Shown in pieces: positions 7,569-15,541 of a stretch of 36,077 nt of DNA. This DNA is from Lysobacteraceae bacterium (GTDB taxonomy: Bacteria > Pseudomonadota > Gammaproteobacteria > Xanthomonadales > Rhodanobacteraceae). The notes below the pieces were generated by a model that was not told the origin of the DNA, did not search any database, and saw only the letters and a list, made by a program, of their open reading frames with translations. Both the position numbers and the translations under genes were made by a program. The stretch covers positions 1-36,077 of the forward strand of contig JAGWIC010000028.1 in assembly GCA_028866435.1 (NCBI GenBank). The letters are read 5' to 3'. The stretch's first letter is position 1, and every line of letters begins with the position of its first letter.

Positions 7569-7996
7569 CGCCCGCCACCGGCGGCGCGCTGGCCCGCGGC
7601 CACGTAGTCCGGGCGGATGGCGAGCCAGCCGTCGCGGATCGGCGTGAGCAGGTCGACCACCTCGTCCAGCGCGCCGGCATCGTCATGCAGCTGGGCGATC
7701 AACAGCCGCCGCGAGACGTACTCGTAGAGCGAATCCAGGCGCTGGGTCAGCCCGGCGTCGACCTTGTGGTCGAGGCTGTTGCGCAGCTCGTTGACGATGC
7801 CCACCGCGCCGGCGATGGTGCGGCCCTTGGCGGCCACGTCGCCGTGGGCCATGTGCCCGCGCGCCTGCCTGATGCGGTCGATGACGCCGTTCAGCAGCAG
7901 GTTCACCAGCTGGTGAGGGTCGGCACCCTCGACCACGCCGCGCACGCTGTTCTGCTGGTAGATCGCGCTGGCTTTGCGCATGTATCCGTTGGTCAT
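7565..7996 (-). CDS. fliS: Flagellin export chaperone FliS
   Basis: 143-residue four-helix-bundle chaperone that binds the C-terminal D0 helix of FliC, prevents premature polymerisation in the cytoplasm and delivers it to the export gate. Recognisable elements are the N-terminal AIYQQNSVRGVVEGADPHQLVNLLLNGVIDRIRQAR and the mid-region IVNELRNSLDHKVDAGLTQRLDSLYEYVSRRL. Both match the FliS family, including the conserved YEY-x3-L stretch. The start at 7996 has a good AGGAG 7 nt upstream. It is 16 nt after fliD and overlaps the fliT-like gene. Confidence 0.96.
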   Translation of the reverse strand: MTNGYMRKASAIYQQNSVRGVVEGADPHQLVNLLLNGVIDRIRQARGHMAHGDVAAKGRTIAGAVGIVNELRNSLDHKVDAGLTQRLDSLYEYVSRRLLIAQLHDDAGALDEVVDLLTPIRDGWLAIRPDYVAAGQRAAGGGR

Positions 7997-8012
7997 GTCG
8001 GTCTCCTGGACA

Positions 8013-9482
8013 TCAACCCTTGCTCGAGGTGTTGTTCAACTGCGCCAGCGTGGTGGTGAGGAAGCTGCTGGTGTTGTTGAGGCTCGACATCAAGGTGTCG
8101 AGGTTGGTGTATTCGGTCTGCAGGGTCTGCTGGTAGAGCGCCATGCGCGCATTGAGGGCGGTCTGCTCGGTCGACAGCTTGCTGAGGCTGCTGGTCAGGC
8201 TCTGCTGGCGCGTCGCGATGATGCCGGTGCTGGCGGTAAACGTGTCCAGCACGGTGTTGAGGCCGGTCGCATAGCCGTTGCTGCCGGCGAACAGGTCCTG
8301 CACCGTGGCGGGGTTGGCGCTCAGCGCGCTGTTCAGCGTCGTCGAGTTCACCGCCAGGCTGCCGTCCGCCTGCCGGGTGATCCCCAGCGCGGCGAGCGAG
8401 CCGATGCTGTTGCCGGCCACGGCCTTGCTCAGCGCATTGGAGATCTGGCTGGTCACCGAATTCAGGGTGGAATCGCCCAGCAATGGGCCCGAGACATTGG
8501 TGGTGGCGTTGTAGCTGGACAGCGTGCCGACCTGGGTGACGTAGCTGTTGTAGGCGGTGACGAAGGCCTGGATGGCGCTGGCGGTGCTGCTGGTGTCCTG
8601 CTGGACGGTCAGCGTGGTCGAGCCGGTAGTCGCCAGGTCGATGGTCACCCCGGCGATGGCGCCGCTGACGGAGTTGCTGGCACTGCTGACGGCGATGCCG
8701 TTGAGCGTCAGCTGGGCATCCTTCGCCTCGCTGCTGCCAGCCGTGGCCAGGGCGCTGGCGAGGCTGGTCAGCCCGCTCGAGCTGCCGCTGCCGGCCGCGA
8801 TGGTAAAGCCGTTGGCCACGCCGGTCTTGCTGGAACTGAGCAGCAGCTGGGAGCCGCTGCTGCCGTTGATGACGGTGGCGGTCACGCCGGGGTTGCCCGA
8901 GGCGCTGTTGATCGCATTGGCGATGTCGGACAGCGTCGCCGTCGACGAAATGGTGAGGTTGACGCTGCTGGTGCCGACACCGATGGTCAGGGTGCCGCCG
9001 CCGACTGCCGCGGTGGCGGAAAATACGCCACTGGTGCGCTGCTGCGCGGTGGCCAGCTGGGTGACGTTCAGCGCATAGCTGCCCGGCTGCGCATCGGCCA
9101 GGGTGCTGACGCTGCCGATGGTGCTGTCGCCCAGCGCGGCGGTGTAGCTCTGGAACGTGCTGGCGGTGGACAGCGTGGTCACCGCGGACTGCAACGAGGT
9201 CAGCGTGCTGCTGAGCGAGCCCAGCGCGCTGAGGGTGGTGTTGGCCTGGTTAGCCGCATTGGTGATCTGCGCCTGCGCCGGCGCCTTCTTGGCGTTGACC
9301 AGGGCGGTCACGATCGAGGTGACGTCCAGGCCCGAGCCGATGCCCGCCGAGCTCAGGATCGCCTGGCCCGCGCCGCTGGAGCTGCCCGACGAGGAGCTGC
9401 TCGTGCTGGAACTGCCGGTCAGGGCGGAAAGCAGGGAACTCAGGCTGCCGCTGGAGGACGTCGCGCTGGTGGTCATGGTCAT
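8013..9482 (-). CDS. fliD: Flagellar filament cap protein FliD (HAP2)
   Basis: 489-residue cap that sits at the filament tip and folds flagellin into place. The start is taken at the ATG at 9482 (MTMTTSATSS); a second ATG lies two codons later, and the open frame upstream crosses a hairpin-rich spacer without similarity. After a low-complexity Ser/Gly/Thr segment (~5-45) comes the FliD N-terminal motif ILSSAGIGSGLDVTSIVTAL. Then follow flagellin-hook IN motifs, such as GTLTIGVGTSSVNLTISS with DIANAINSASGNPGVTATV. The C-terminal coiled segment (LSTEQTALNARMALYQQTLQTEY) is typical. It heads fliD-fliS-fliT-like-PilZ. No sigma-28 or sigma-54 motif with correct spacing was found before it, so it may rely on readthrough from fliC. 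Confidence 0.96.
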   Translation of the reverse strand: MTMTTSATSSSGSLSSLLSALTGSSSTSSSSSGSSSGAGQAILSSAGIGSGLDVTSIVTALVNAKKAPAQAQITNAANQANTTLSALGSLSSTLTSLQSAVTTLSTASTFQSYTAALGDSTIGSVSTLADAQPGSYALNVTQLATAQQRTSGVFSATAAVGGGTLTIGVGTSSVNLTISSTATLSDIANAINSASGNPGVTATVINGSSGSQLLLSSSKTGVANGFTIAAGSGSSSGLTSLASALATAGSSEAKDAQLTLNGIAVSSASNSVSGAIAGVTIDLATTGSTTLTVQQDTSSTASAIQAFVTAYNSYVTQVGTLSSYNATTNVSGPLLGDSTLNSVTSQISNALSKAVAGNSIGSLAALGITRQADGSLAVNSTTLNSALSANPATVQDLFAGSNGYATGLNTVLDTFTASTGIIATRQQSLTSSLSKLSTEQTALNARMALYQQTLQTEYTNLDTLMSSLNNTSSFLTTTLAQLNNTSSKG

Positions 9483-9531
9483 CGTCTCGGTGGAATCGGG
9501 CCACGCCCGGTGCGGGCGCTGGCGGCGAGTC

Positions 9532-9570
9532 GCCGGCAAAGGCCTCGTCTGGCACAAGGGCTTTGCCGGC
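9532..9570. repeat. Inverted repeat / hairpin 3 between fliC and fliD
   Basis: Perfect 10-bp arms GCCGGCAAAG (9532-9541) and CTTTGCCGGC (9561-9570) flank a 19-nt loop. It is the hairpin nearest the fliD start, ending about 50 nt before it. No T-run follows on either strand. Confidence 0.6.
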
Positions 9571-9581
9571 GGCTCCGGTCC

Positions 9582-9614
9582 GGATGGCAGTGCGGGCGTG
9601 CCGCACTGCCATCC
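9582..9614. repeat. Perfect 14-bp hairpin between fliC and fliD
   Basis: Arms GGATGGCAGTGCGG (9582-9595) and CCGCACTGCCATCC (9601-9614) pair without mismatch around a 5-nt loop. This is the longest stem seen in the window. No U-tract follows on either strand, so it could stabilise the 3' end of the fliC transcript or act as a weak terminator before fliD. Confidence 0.75.
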
Positions 9615-9634
9615 CTCCCAAAGCCAGTTGAACG

Positions 9635-9664
9635 CCGCTCGCGGCGGGTAGGCGCCGCGAGCGG
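9635..9664 (-). terminator. Strong hairpin just after fliC, likely terminator or mRNA 3'-end stabiliser
   Basis: A perfect 12-bp stem, CCGCTCGCGGCG (9635-9646) with CGCCGCGAGCGG (9653-9664), and a 6-nt loop begin 11 nt after the fliC stop. The stem is almost pure G+C. It lacks the usual T-run, so termination may be partial, which would let fliD be read through. Confidence 0.65.
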
Positions 9665-9675
9665 AGGATCAACTG

Positions 9676-11172
9676 TTACTGCAGCAGCTTCAGCACCTGC
9701 TGCGGCTGCGAGTTGGCCTGTGCCAGCACCGAGATACCCGCCTGCTGCAGGATGTTCGCCTTGCTCAGGTTCGCCGTTTCGGCGGCAAAGTCGGCATCCT
9801 GGATGGTGCTGCGCGAGGAGGACAGGTTGTCCTTCTGCGAGCCGAGGGTGGCGATGGTCGACTCGAAGCGGTTCTGGATCGCGCCCAGGGTGCTGTTCAA
9901 GTTGCTGACCGTGTTCAGCGCCACGTCGATGCGCGAGATCAGCGCGTTGGCCGCATCCACCGTGGTCACGCCGCCGCCGGACAGGCTGCCGCCCACCGCC
10001 GCCGTGGTGCCCGCGACATAAGTCGCTGCGGTGTTGACGTTGGTCGCCGCGGAGGTGATGACGTGGCCGCCAGTGTCGGCGATCGTCAGCCCCTTGGTGG
10101 TATCGCTGGAGAACAGGTCGATGCCGTTGCCGGCGGCGTTCACCGCGGCGCTGACGCCGGAGACGTTGGACGCATTGATGGCATCGGACAGACCCTGCAA
10201 GCTGGTCACACCGGTCAGGCTGATCGCCGTACCGTTGATGTTCAGGCCTTCCGTCGCCAACGCCTGCAGGCCGGTGGCCGGCTGGGCGGCGGTGCCTGCC
10301 GTTGCCGTGGTCGTGCCGAATGCGGTCGGCGCGGCGGTACCGCTGATCGTCGGCGCCGCGGAGCCGACGGTGCTGTCGGTGGCCGTGAGCACGCCACTGC
10401 CATTGGCAGAGACGGTGACGGTCGTGTTGCCGGCGGCGCTGAGCTTGCTGTTGATATCGGTGACGAGGGCGGCGGTATTCGCATACGTCGCGGCCAGGGT
10501 GATGGCCGTTCCGCCGATCGTCAGGCCGTCGGTGCTGCCCGTCGTATAGGTCAACGCCGCCGCGGTCCCACCCGTCGTCGAGCCGCCGGTCCCTGCCACG
10601 GCTGCCGTACCCGCCGTGAACAAGCTGCTGATGTCGCCGGTCGACACGTCAGCCACCGCGCCGATCTGGCTGGTCTTGACGCCCTGGCTCACCGCCACGC
10701 TGATGGTCTGGCCCACGTTCGCGCCGACCTGGAAGCTCAGGTTGCCGAGCGAGCCGTCGAGCACCTTCTGGCCGTTGAAATCGGTCTGGTTGGCGATGCG
10801 GGTGATTTCCGCCAGGCGCTGCTGCACCTCGGTGTCGATCGAGGCGCGGTCGGCGTTGGTATAGCTGCCGTTGGCCGACTGCACCGCCAGGTCGCGGATC
10901 GCCTGCAGGTTGGCGGTGACCTGGCTCAGCGCCGACTGGGTCGTCTGCGCCAGGTTGATCGCGTCGCTGGCGTTGGAGCTGGCCTGGCCGAGGCCGCCGA
11001 TCTGGGTGGTGAAGTTGGTGGCGATCGCGTAGCCCGCCGCGTTGTCCGAGGCGCTGTTGATCTTCAGGCCGGAAGAAAGACGCGCGGTGGCCTGCGACAG
11101 GGCGCTCTGCGACTTGGTCAGATTGTTCTGCGCGACCAGCGAGTTGATGTTGGTGTTGATGCTGAGTGTCAT
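9676..11172 (-). CDS. fliC: Flagellin FliC (filament subunit)
   Basis: 498-residue structural protein of the filament, exported through the flagellar type III system. The start is the ATG at 11172 (MTLSINTNIN), with AGGAG 6 nt upstream. The D0/D1 N-terminus (1-~170) carries the standard motifs LSSGLKINSASDNAAGYAI, LQAIRDLAVQSANG and IANQTDFNGQKVLDG, the surface recognised by TLR5 in other flagellins. The variable middle (~180-395), rich in Ala/Gly/Thr, contains two IN-type motifs around 217-278 and 309-366. The C-terminal D1/D0 (~405-498) ends in ILQQAGISVLAQANSQPQQVLKLLQ. It is the only flagellin gene in the window and has its own sigma-28 promoter. Confidence 0.98.
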   Translation of the reverse strand: MTLSINTNINSLVAQNNLTKSQSALSQATARLSSGLKINSASDNAAGYAIATNFTTQIGGLGQASSNASDAINLAQTTQSALSQVTANLQAIRDLAVQSANGSYTNADRASIDTEVQQRLAEITRIANQTDFNGQKVLDGSLGNLSFQVGANVGQTISVAVSQGVKTSQIGAVADVSTGDISSLFTAGTAAVAGTGGSTTGGTAAALTYTTGSTDGLTIGGTAITLAATYANTAALVTDINSKLSAAGNTTVTVSANGSGVLTATDSTVGSAAPTISGTAAPTAFGTTTATAGTAAQPATGLQALATEGLNINGTAISLTGVTSLQGLSDAINASNVSGVSAAVNAAGNGIDLFSSDTTKGLTIADTGGHVITSAATNVNTAATYVAGTTAAVGGSLSGGGVTTVDAANALISRIDVALNTVSNLNSTLGAIQNRFESTIATLGSQKDNLSSSRSTIQDADFAAETANLSKANILQQAGISVLAQANSQPQQVLKLLQ

Positions 11173-11269
11173 GGGTGTCTCCTGAAGGAAAGCTAGAGCC
11201 GGTTTGTGGTTTCGTTCTGCATCCCGGCGGTAAGGTTCCTTCGTGGGAAATCCATCCGCCTCGGGTAGC

Positions 11270-11296
11270 TTTTCGGCATGCAGAGCAGATACTTGA
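11270..11296 (-). promoter_or_regulatory. Sigma-28 (FliA) promoter of fliC
   Basis: On the minus strand: -35 TCAAGTAT (11296-11289), an 11-nt spacer, -10 GCCGAAAA (11277-11270). The consensus is TAAAGTTT-N11-GCCGATAA, so the matches are 6/8 and 7/8 with exact spacing. The -10 lies about 98 nt before the fliC ATG, giving a leader of about 90 nt. It is the only strong promoter motif in the 240-bp flgL-fliC gap. Confidence 0.88.
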
Positions 11297-11412
11297 GTCC
11301 TTGTCCATGGATTTTTCCGGGCACTGGCGATTGGCTTGCAAGACCTTTCCGCGCCGGCCCTTTCCGCCCGCCATCTCCTTCGTCGGGCTTCCCGCAAAAA
11401 CTGTGCGACTGT

Positions 11413-12639
11413 TTACTTGATGTAGTTGAACAGGCTCATCGAGCTGATCTTGGCGAATATCTGCTGCGATGCCTGCAACGAAGTCGACTGCGAAGACAAA
11501 TTGCTTATGGCCGTATAGACGTCCACATTCTGGACACTGGAAAGCGCCGACTGATAGGTGACGCCGAGGCTCTGGTAGGCGCTTTGCTGGGTACTGATCG
11601 TGTTCATCCGGCCGCCGACCGCGACCTGCGTGCTGGTGGCGACGCCCGCCGCCTGGTCCAGCGACTCGATCTGCCGGCTGAGCGTGTTGGCCAGTTGCGT
11701 GGCATTGCCGTTGCCCTGCAGCGCGCCGATCATGTTGTTGAGCGTGCTGAAGACATCCTGCGTGCCGCCGGCCTTGACGTTCACCGTGTCGCCCGCCGAC
11801 GGGGTGCCGCTCATGGCGATGGTCATGCCGTTGAAGCTGATGCTGCCGCCGTCCTGGTAGGTGCCGCCCACGGCGGCGCCGCTGCTGTCCGTCACCGCGG
11901 CGCCGCTCGCATTGGTGGCGGTCCAGCTGCCGCCGGCACCGAAGGTGATGGTGTAGCCGCCGCCGCTGCCGGCGCTGGCGCCGTTCCAGGCGACCGGATC
12001 GCTGACGCTGTTGGCGCCCACGATCAGGCTGCCGGCATTGGCCGCGCCGGCGCTGGCGGTGAAGCTGCCATTGCCGGCCGGGATGGCCATGAACAGGCCG
12101 CTGCCGGGATCGCTGGTGGCGATCTGCAGGCCGGGGCCGGCGGCGGCCATCCGGGTCGAGTCGTTGCCGGCATAGCTCACCGCGCCGGCGGCGCCGGCGA
12201 CAAAGGGCAGGCTGGTGGTGCTGGTGCCGGCAAACAGCGCGCTGCCGTTGCTGTCGCTGGTATTGGCCAGCTGCACCAGCTGGTCGCGCAACTGGGTCAG
12301 CTGGGTCGCCATGTCCTTGCGGTCGCTGCCGGACAGGGTGCTGTTGATGCCCTGGATCGCCATCGAGCGCACGCTGTCGTACAGGTTGCTGACCGAAGCC
12401 AGCGTGGTCTGCTCGGTGGAGAGCCGGGTATTGGCGCTGTCCATGTTGGCCGAATACTGCGTGTTCGCCGCCATGATGTGGTCGAGGCTGATGACCTGGC
12501 CCGCGCCACCGGGATCGTCCGACGCGAGGTTGATGCGCTTGCCGGTGCTGACCTGGTTCTGCGCGGCCGCCAGCGCACTCTGCTGGCTCTGCATGGTGTT
12601 GGCCGACTGCTGGTACATCCAGCTGGTGGAGAGGCGCAT
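11413..12639 (-). CDS. flgL: Hook-filament junction protein FlgL (HAP3)
   Basis: 408-residue adapter between FlgK and the first flagellin ring. The start is the ATG at 12639 (MRLSTSWMYQ); upstream codons in the same frame overlap flgK and show no similarity. The N-terminal flagellin-like helix (NTMQSQQSALAAAQNQVSTG, SDDPGGAGQVISLD) and C-terminal helix (VQNVDVYTAISNLSSQSTSL) are diagnostic. A Gly/Ala-rich central domain (~140-290) includes one beta module (~228-288, ending SGTPSAGDTVNV) that resembles two modules in FlgK. It is the last gene of the flgB-L block, 37 nt after flgK; sigma-28-driven fliC follows after 240 nt. Confidence 0.96.
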   Translation of the reverse strand: MRLSTSWMYQQSANTMQSQQSALAAAQNQVSTGKRINLASDDPGGAGQVISLDHIMAANTQYSANMDSANTRLSTEQTTLASVSNLYDSVRSMAIQGINSTLSGSDRKDMATQLTQLRDQLVQLANTSDSNGSALFAGTSTTSLPFVAGAAGAVSYAGNDSTRMAAAGPGLQIATSDPGSGLFMAIPAGNGSFTASAGAANAGSLIVGANSVSDPVAWNGASAGSGGGYTITFGAGGSWTATNASGAAVTDSSGAAVGGTYQDGGSISFNGMTIAMSGTPSAGDTVNVKAGGTQDVFSTLNNMIGALQGNGNATQLANTLSRQIESLDQAAGVATSTQVAVGGRMNTISTQQSAYQSLGVTYQSALSSVQNVDVYTAISNLSSQSTSLQASQQIFAKISSMSLFNYIK

Positions 12640-12676
12640 GTCGATTACCTGTAGGTGGCTGTCGCGGTCGTCATGG

Positions 12677-14557
12677 TCAGCGCGCCTGCACCGCCGACAG
12701 CAGACTGGAGAAGATCGTCTGCGAGGCGGAAATGATCTGCGCCGAGGCCTGGTAGGCCTGCTGGAAATTGACCAGCTTGCCCGCCTCTTCATCCAGGTTG
12801 ACGCCCGAAACGCTCTGCTGCGCGGCGACCGCCTGGTTGTTGAGGCTGGTCTGGGTGGTGAGGTTGGTGGCCGCCTGGCTGCCGACCGTGCCGATCTGGG
12901 TGGTGATGCTGGCGTAGGCGCTGAGCACCGAGGTGCTGCCGCCGGCCAGCACGCCCTGGTTGGCCAGCGCCGCCAGCGCCAGCGCGTTGCTGTTGTCGTT
13001 CAGGCCGCCGGTATTTGCCGCCACGCTGAAGCTGTCGCCCGCGGCCGGCGTGCCGCTCAGCGCCACGCTCCAGCCATTGGCCGCGATCGGCTGGCCGGCG
13101 GTGTAGCTGCCGCTGGCCAGCACCGTGCCGCTGGCATCGGTCACCTGGTAGGCGTTGGCCGAGGTGAAGCTGATGGTGGCGTTGCCGAGCAGGGCGGCGT
13201 TGCCGGCGTCGGTCACGCTGATCGCGCCGGCCGTGGCGCTGCCGGTATTGCCGCTGGCCGGGCTGATCGCCAGCGCCGCCGCGGCGGCGATCCCCCTGGG
13301 GTCGGTCATGCTGACGGCCAGCCCGGTCGCCACGTTGCGGGTGGGCTGGATCTGGTAGCTGTCGCCGGCCTGCGCCGCGCCGGCGATGGTGAAGGTGAGC
13401 CCGTCGGCGGAATAGCTGCCGCCGCCGTTGCTGGCCAGCGGCACGCTCTGGCCGGCGCTGGTCTGCAGGCTCCACTGGCTGCCGTTGTAGCTGAGGTTGT
13501 AGTCCGACGCGGTCAGCTTGGAAACATCGCTGACGCTGGCCGCCACCGTGGCGGTGCCCTGGTTGCCGGCCGCGCTGAGCACGGTGGGCGCGGGCACGCT
13601 GAAGATCGGCGCGCCCAGCTTGCCGTTCAGGTCCAGGCCCTTGGCCTGTTGCGCGTTGACGCTGCTGGACAACGCCAGCGCCGCCTGGCCAAGCTGGTTC
13701 TGGATCGGGTTGAGCACGTTGCTGCGGTAATCCAGCAACGCGCCGAGGGTGCCGCCGCTGATGCTGCCGGTGATGTCGCTGCCGGCGCTGGTATGGACGT
13801 CCGGCGTGGTCGGGTCGTAGCTGCTGCCGGCGGTGGCCAGCGGGTAGGCGATGCCGCCGCTGACCAGCGCCTGGCCGCTGGACGAGTACACGCTGACCGT
13901 GCCGTTCTTCTCGCTCACCGCGGTGACGCCGAGATAGCCGGAGAGCGTGCTGACCAGCGCGTCGCGCTGGTCGAGCAGGGCATTGGGCTGGCCGCTGCCG
14001 CTGGACTGGTTGATCTGCCGGTTGACGTTGGCGATGTTGCTGAGCACGCTGTTGATGCTGTTGACGGTGCTGCTGATCTGGCCGTTGACCTGGCCCTGCT
14101 GCTGGTTCAGCTGCTGGCCGAGGGTGTTGAAAACCTGGGCCAGCGAGGTGGCGCTGCCGAGCAGTGCCTGCCGGCCGGAGGTGCCGCCGGGCGAGTTGGC
14201 CACGGTGCTGAATGCGCCGTAGAGCGAATCCAGCGAACCCTGCAGGTCGCCGCTGGCGCTGAGCGAACTGTTCAGCGTGGTGGCGAGGTCGTTGTAGGTG
14301 CTCGCCCGTTGCAGGCTGGAGTTGCTGCTCCACAGCGCGCTGGTCAGGAAGCTGTTGTAGGCGCGCTGCACCGCCACCACGTCGACGCCGCCGCCGATGG
14401 TGTAGCTGCCGGTGGTCGGGGTGACGCTCTCGGACTGCCGCACCACCTGCATGCTGTAGCCGGGGGTGTTGGCATTGCTGATGTTGTTGCTGACCGTGCT
14501 CAGTGCCACCTGCGCGGCGTTGAGCCCGGAAATGCCGGTGCTGAGCATGCTAGTCAT
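12677..14557 (-). CDS. flgK: Hook-filament junction protein FlgK (HAP1)
   Basis: 626-residue junction protein that caps the hook before the filament grows. The N-terminus (MLSTGISGLNAAQVALSTVS, NNISNANTPGYS) is the conserved rod/hook D0 motif, and the C-terminus (EEAGKLVNFQQAYQASAQII) is the matching helix. Between them lie the FlgK helical domain (~80-320) and two beta modules, about 351-405 and 462-512, sharing a pattern ending in GxxxAGDSxxx. AGGAA precedes the ATG at 14557; a second ATG three codons later could also be used. It lies 18 nt after flgJ, whose 3' end contains a possible sigma-28 promoter for flgKL. Confidence 0.96.
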   Translation of the reverse strand: MTSMLSTGISGLNAAQVALSTVSNNISNANTPGYSMQVVRQSESVTPTTGSYTIGGGVDVVAVQRAYNSFLTSALWSSNSSLQRASTYNDLATTLNSSLSASGDLQGSLDSLYGAFSTVANSPGGTSGRQALLGSATSLAQVFNTLGQQLNQQQGQVNGQISSTVNSINSVLSNIANVNRQINQSSGSGQPNALLDQRDALVSTLSGYLGVTAVSEKNGTVSVYSSSGQALVSGGIAYPLATAGSSYDPTTPDVHTSAGSDITGSISGGTLGALLDYRSNVLNPIQNQLGQAALALSSSVNAQQAKGLDLNGKLGAPIFSVPAPTVLSAAGNQGTATVAASVSDVSKLTASDYNLSYNGSQWSLQTSAGQSVPLASNGGGSYSADGLTFTIAGAAQAGDSYQIQPTRNVATGLAVSMTDPRGIAAAAALAISPASGNTGSATAGAISVTDAGNAALLGNATISFTSANAYQVTDASGTVLASGSYTAGQPIAANGWSVALSGTPAAGDSFSVAANTGGLNDNSNALALAALANQGVLAGGSTSVLSAYASITTQIGTVGSQAATNLTTQTSLNNQAVAAQQSVSGVNLDEEAGKLVNFQQAYQASAQIISASQTIFSSLLSAVQAR

Positions 14558-14575
14558 GGGCAGTTCCTACGCACT

Positions 14576-15541
14576 TCATGGTGACGGTGTCGGCGATTTG
14601 ACGATGTTCTTGAGCGCGTCCAGCGCCTGGCGCATGGCCGGGCTGTTGGCGATGGCGGCGATTTTCGACACGTAGGCGGGGTCGGTGGCGTAGCTGCCGT
14701 TGATCAGGCCGCGGGCGAAACCGAGCACGTCGTCGCCCTTGCCCAGCGCTCCCGCATAGCGCGGGTTGCTGACGAGCAGGTTGGCGTAGTCCTCGAACGA
14801 CTGCGCCGGCGAATCGTAGGCGCGGAACTGGGCCTGGCGCCGCACCGCCACGCCGCCCTCGAATTCCAGCGTCGGCACGTTGACCTTCCCGCCATCCCAG
14901 CCAGCACCCGCCTTGATGCCGAAAAGGTTGTTGCTGCTGGCGCCGTCGGCATGGGTCGGCATGTGCCTGCCCCACTGGGTCTCCAGCGCGGCCTGGGCCA
15001 GCACCGCGCGCAGCGACACGCCGAGCTTCTCGGCGGCCTTTTTCGCGTACGGCGCGACCTGCAGCACGAACTCGGTGGCATCGGCGGGGATCAAGCTGGA
15101 CACCACCTTGCCGGCCGAACCGACCGCGTCGACCACCGCGCCCAGGCGCTTTTTCCAGTCGTCCGCCGAGGTGGCGGCTGGCGGCTGGCCCGATCCGCCC
15201 GGGTCCGCCGCCTGCGCCGCGGCCATCTGCCCGCTCAGTTGGTGCACCAGCATGTCGGCGATGCCCAGGCCGTGGCCGGAGTTCGACAGGCTCACCGAGA
15301 GCTGCTGGTCGAACAGGCCCTGCCAGGCGTTGCCGGCCTGGCTGTCGAACAGGGAGTCGCCGTAGTTGGCTTCGCGCATCGACTTCAGCACCATCTGGGT
15401 GAAGATCGATTCGAACTGCTTGGCGACCACCGGCAACGCCGCCTTGCTGTCGCCCTGCGCCTGCTGGCGCAGGGCGCTGAACCCGGACAGGTCGGTCCAG
15501 GTATCCAGGGCTTGCGTCGCCATGTTGCCGCCGATGGCCAT
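14576..15541 (-). CDS. flgJ: Rod chaperone and peptidoglycan hydrolase FlgJ
   Basis: 321-residue bifunctional periplasmic protein. Residues ~30-105 (VAKQFESIFTQMVLKSMREA, NAWQGLFDQQLSVSLS) form the rod-scaffolding domain. Residues ~155-315 form a GH73-type glucosaminidase/muramidase that opens the wall for the rod. The likely catalytic acid is E187 in AALETQWGRHM, and NNLFGIK and SFEDYANLL are typical of the family. The start at 15541 shares one base with the flgI stop (TGATG); an alternative ATG six codons later (MATQAL) is possible. The dual-domain form is the usual one in beta- and gammaproteobacteria. Confidence 0.96.
   Translation of the reverse strand: MAIGGNMATQALDTWTDLSGFSALRQQAQGDSKAALPVVAKQFESIFTQMVLKSMREANYGDSLFDSQAGNAWQGLFDQQLSVSLSNSGHGLGIADMLVHQLSGQMAAAQAADPGGSGQPPAATSADDWKKRLGAVVDAVGSAGKVVSSLIPADATEFVLQVAPYAKKAAEKLGVSLRAVLAQAALETQWGRHMPTHADGASSNNLFGIKAGAGWDGGKVNVPTLEFEGGVAVRRQAQFRAYDSPAQSFEDYANLLVSNPRYAGALGKGDDVLGFARGLINGSYATDPAYVSKIAAIANSPAMRQALDALKNIVKSPTPSP
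14587..14613 (-). promoter_or_regulatory. Possible sigma-28 promoter for flgKL inside the end of flgJ
   Basis: On the minus strand: -35 TCAAGAAC (14613-14606), an 11-nt spacer, -10 GCCGACAC (14594-14587). The -10 matches GCCGATAA at 6/8; the -35 shares TCAAG with the fliC and cheV promoters of this window. It would start transcription about 25 nt before flgK. In enteric bacteria flgKL has such an internal sigma-28 promoter. It overlaps coding DNA, so chance is a real alternative. Confidence 0.45.

Noticed and set aside
9550-9567. Sigma-54-like TGGCACAAGGGCTTTGCC in the fliC-fliD gap
   Set aside because: GG and GC are 12 nt apart instead of 10, and it points away from fliD.
11297-11412. Terminator after flgL
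   Set aside because: Only a 4-bp CGGG/CCCG hairpin is visible, with no T-run; too weak to call.
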